Assembly (NCBI GenBank): GCA_043736395.1
Contig: JAYTCQ010000384.1
Coordinates: 1-7,755, forward strand
DNA: 7,755 bases
Direction: 5' to 3'
Source of the DNA: JAFDVL01 sp043736395
GTDB lineage: Bacteria; Acidobacteriota; Blastocatellia; RBC074
The translations under genes were made by a program, and so were the position numbers. Below are positions 5,307 through 7,755 of the stretch, in pieces. Each line of letters starts with the position of its first letter. The stretch's first letter is position 1. The notes below the pieces were generated by a model, which did no database searches, was not told the DNA's origin, and was given only the letters and a program-made list of their open reading frames with translations.

Positions 5307-7727
5307 ATGCGCCTACTTAAAATATCCCTTCTGCTGCTTGTTGTACTGTCGTTCATCTCAGTCGGCACACAATTTTTTCCATTGCCAGCCGTCATCGGTC
5401 AGGTCAATCAATTGAATCCGCCACCCGCTCCGGCGGGAAATCCGGTGACTACCGCGAAAGCAAATTTAGGAAAAGCTTTGTTCTGGGACGAACAACTTTC
5501 TTCGACGAAAACTGTCGCTTGTGGAAGCTGTCATCACGCCTCAAATGGCGGTGCGGATCCGCGGAACGTCACGCAAGCGGCGCGTTCCGTTCTTCCCGGC
5601 GCGGATGGCGTTTTTGGCACTGCTGATGACATGCTCGGATCAATCGGCGTCCCGCTCGCGGCGGCGAATGGTGATTATCAATGGTCGCCGAGCTTTGGAT
5701 TTAAAGAGCAAGTGACCGGGCGACGATCCATGTCTTCGATCAATGCCGCGTACGCCAGTTCGTTGTTTTGGGATGGGCGAGCGTCACAGGTTTTTCGTGA
5801 TCCGGTTACCAACGAAATTATTCTGAGCAGTGGGGCCGCGCTTGAAAATCAAATCTTAGGCCCGCCGGTGAATTCAACTGAAATGGGTCACGTCGGACGT
5901 GATTGGAATGATGTTGCCAAACGAATCTCCACATCCAAGCCATTGGTTCTGTCTCCTTCGGTTCCGGCTGAACTCACAGGCTGGATTAACAGCCGTAGCT
6001 ATCCTGAACTTTTCAACGAAGCCTTTGGAGCATCAGAAGTTACTCCCACAAAAATTGCGATGGCGATTGCGACCTACGAACGAACGCTTTATTCCAATCA
6101 AACTCCATTTGATAGTGGAAGTCTGACGGTGGCGGAAACGCGGGGGCGACAGGTCTTCAATCAAAGCGAATGCAACGATTGCCACACTGGAACGCTGTTC
6201 ACCGACAACCTTTTTCATAACACCGGGATTCGTCCATTTGCTGAGGATCAAGGACTTTTCGTAGTCACAGGCAATTCGAATGATCTGGCAAAATTCCGTA
6301 CGCCAAGCCTGCGCAATGTTGAGCTACGTGCGCCGTATATGCACAACGGGCGCTTTGCTACACTCGAAGAAGTAGTCGAATTTTATAATCGCGGTGGCGA
6401 TGTGAATGCTGCCAATATTGAACGAAATCGCATTCGTCCGCTTAATTTGAGCGCCCAACAAAAAGCCGATCTCCTCGCATTTTTGAAACGCCCGTTGACT
6501 GACCCGCGCGTTGCATCGGAAGTGACTCCGTTTGATCGTCCAATGCTGTACGCCGAATCAATGCGCGTTCCGCAAATAATCGGCAGCGGTACGGCTGGCA
6601 CAGGCGGAAATGTCCCGCAGGTGATGGCGATTTCTCCGCCGATAGTTGGCAATACAAATTTCACGATTGGAATTTCTAATGCGTTGAGCGGAGCGCAGGC
6701 GGTGCTTGTGATTGATAAAATTGACTCCGGCACAACAGCAACGATTCCCGCATCTGCCTCGCTGGCTCGCGTAACGACAACACTTTCAAGCGGCGGCTAT
6801 AGTTCGGTAAATTTGACGATTCCGAATAATCCATTGTTAATCGGAGTTCCGCTGTATGGACGCTGGTACGTGAATGACCCTGCCGCCGTAGGTGGAATTG
6901 CCGTCAGCCAGGCTTTTCAGATAAATATTTTCGGCACAGTCACAAATTCCGCTCCTGCGATTGCTACCGTTTCCGCCGCCAGCTATGCCATCGGAGCCGT
7001 CGCGCCGGAATCAATTGTCTCCGGCTTCGGAACAAATTTTTCCACCTCGACGGCTGCCGCAACTTCACTGCCGCTACCGGAAACATTGGCTGGCGTGCAG
7101 ATTTCCATTCGTGATGTCTTAGGTGTCGAACGCGTTGCCCCACTGCTTTACGTTTCGCCTTCACAAATAAATTATCAAGTTCCCGCCGGACTTGTGACTG
7201 GAGAAGGCTCCGTCACTGTCCGTCAAAACGGGAACATCGTGGCATCCGGGCTTTTACAAATTACTTCGATCACGCCCGGATTATTTGCCTTTGAAGCCAA
7301 TGGACGCGGCCCCGCAGCGGCACAGGCGCAACGCGTAAAATCCGACAACGCGCAAAGCTTTGAAGCTGTCGCCGCTTTCGATACTGCGCAAAATCGCGCT
7401 GTGACGATTCCGATTGATCTGAATTCCGACCAGGTGTATTTGGTGCTTTACGGTACAGGAATCCGCTTGCGCAGTTCACTAACAAATGTAACCGCCAGCA
7501 TTGGTGCTACGTCTTTACCACTGACATACGCCGGAGCGCAGGGAAGTTTTGCAGGGTTGGATCAGGCAAATATTTTGCTGCCGCGAACCATGATCGGACG
7601 CGGCGAAGTTGATGTCACGCTCAATGTTGATGGGAAGATTAGTAATGTGGTAAGAGCATTAGTGTCCGGTTATAAGTCTATTGGACTCAATTGTTTAGAA
7701 AATGTACTTTCCGAATTTTGCAAATGA
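5307..7727 (+). CDS. Di-heme cytochrome c peroxidase (MauG/CcpA family) fused to a Solibacter-type C-terminal domain
   Basis: The likely start is ATG 5307 with a weak AGAGA site 7 nt upstream; an ATG at 5300 is out of frame. Residues 1-30 are a signal peptide. Residues about 45-400 form a bacterial di-heme peroxidase: heme 1 at C72-GS-C75-H76, FWDGRA at 154-159, heme 2 at C289-ND-C292-H293, and RTPSLRNVELRAPYMHNGRF (331-350) with M345 as a probable axial ligand. Family enzymes reduce hydrogen peroxide with electrons from small cytochromes or copper proteins, or oxidise other substrates as MauG does. Residues about 435-545 are a beta-rich domain I cannot name. Residues about 552-785 match the TIGR03437 Solibacter C-terminal domain (VSAASY, SIVSGFGTNF, LYVSPSQINYQVP, LYGTGI). 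At 806 residues it is about twice a normal peroxidase. The last 20 or so residues look foreign to the domain and may reflect a late frameshift. Confidence 0.93.
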   Translation: MRLLKISLLLLVVLSFISVGTQFFPLPAVIGQVNQLNPPPAPAGNPVTTAKANLGKALFWDEQLSSTKTVACGSCHHASNGGADPRNVTQAARSVLPGADGVFGTADDMLGSIGVPLAAANGDYQWSPSFGFKEQVTGRRSMSSINAAYASSLFWDGRASQVFRDPVTNEIILSSGAALENQILGPPVNSTEMGHVGRDWNDVAKRISTSKPLVLSPSVPAELTGWINSRSYPELFNEAFGASEVTPTKIAMAIATYERTLYSNQTPFDSGSLTVAETRGRQVFNQSECNDCHTGTLFTDNLFHNTGIRPFAEDQGLFVVTGNSNDLAKFRTPSLRNVELRAPYMHNGRFATLEEVVEFYNRGGDVNAANIERNRIRPLNLSAQQKADLLAFLKRPLTDPRVASEVTPFDRPMLYAESMRVPQIIGSGTAGTGGNVPQVMAISPPIVGNTNFTIGISNALSGAQAVLVIDKIDSGTTATIPASASLARVTTTLSSGGYSSVNLTIPNNPLLIGVPLYGRWYVNDPAAVGGIAVSQAFQINIFGTVTNSAPAIATVSAASYAIGAVAPESIVSGFGTNFSTSTAAATSLPLPETLAGVQISIRDVLGVERVAPLLYVSPSQINYQVPAGLVTGEGSVTVRQNGNIVASGLLQITSITPGLFAFEANGRGPAAAQAQRVKSDNAQSFEAVAAFDTAQNRAVTIPIDLNSDQVYLVLYGTGIRLRSSLTNVTASIGATSLPLTYAGAQGSFAGLDQANILLPRTMIGRGEVDVTLNVDGKISNVVRALVSGYKSIGLNCLENVLSEFCK

Positions 7728-7755
7728 CACCCATGAAGTAGTTGATTTAATGGGG
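7728..7755. other. Intergenic sequence to the window end
   Basis: Only 28 nt follow the peroxidase stop. CCCAT (7730-7734) and ATGGG (7750-7754) are inverted and could be the stem of a hairpin, but the window ends before any T-run could be seen. Confidence 0.4.

Noticed and set aside
5601..5640. Calcium-binding repeat suggested by GADGVFGTADD in the peroxidase
   Set aside because: It is a single Asp-rich loop within the normal peroxidase insertion, without tandem copies, so a calcium role is not supported.
7728..7755. Terminator after the peroxidase gene
   Set aside because: Only a 5-bp stem is visible and the window ends before any T-run.

Overview
The window most likely comes from an acidobacterium, probably of the Blastocatellia or Solibacter type. 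The basis is the set of protein families: a di-heme cytochrome c peroxidase carrying the Solibacter-type C-terminal domain (TIGR03437), a planctomycete-style PSCyt1/DUF1549/DUF1553 cytochrome protein, a TolB-like WD40 beta-propeller protein and a DUF3500 protein. This is recognition by eye; no database search was run.

Layout. Positions 1-1832 (minus strand) hold the N-terminal 610 residues of a large exported PSCyt1-DUF1549-DUF1553 protein that runs off the left edge. A 268-nt divergent intergenic region (1833-2100) follows. On the plus strand comes a compact gene block: a TolB-like beta-propeller gene (2101-3010), broken by a frameshift and apparently by a large internal deletion; a DUF3500 gene (3040-4287), split by a 100-bp MITE; and an intact small membrane-anchored EF-hand protein (4284-4952) that overlaps the DUF3500 stop codon. 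A 354-nt intergenic region (4953-5306) carries an inverted pair of degenerate 7-nt repeats and a promoter-like motif. The window ends with an 806-residue peroxidase fusion gene (5307-7727).

The clearest discovery is the MITE at 3841-3940. It has imperfect 21-bp terminal inverted repeats and a TA target duplication. Removing the element and one TA rejoins the DUF3500 frame exactly at the conserved GDI-VLGPG stretch. Its right end places an AGGG Shine-Dalgarno-like sequence 6 nt before the native GTG codon of the distal half, so that half may be translated separately.

Other observations: a 31-nt motif (26 of 31 identical) lies 105-130 nt upstream of both plus-strand transcription units, with AACC and CGTT boxes 16 nt apart like an ECF-sigma promoter; degenerate heptanucleotide repeats of the pattern (C/G)ATTNNN occur both between genes and in frame inside the PSCyt coding sequence; and a possible late frameshift extends the peroxidase C-terminus.

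The proteins share a theme of export, redox chemistry and surface or periplasmic location, but nothing shows that they form one pathway. I see no convincing new defence or biosynthetic system, no RNA genes and no CRISPR array.
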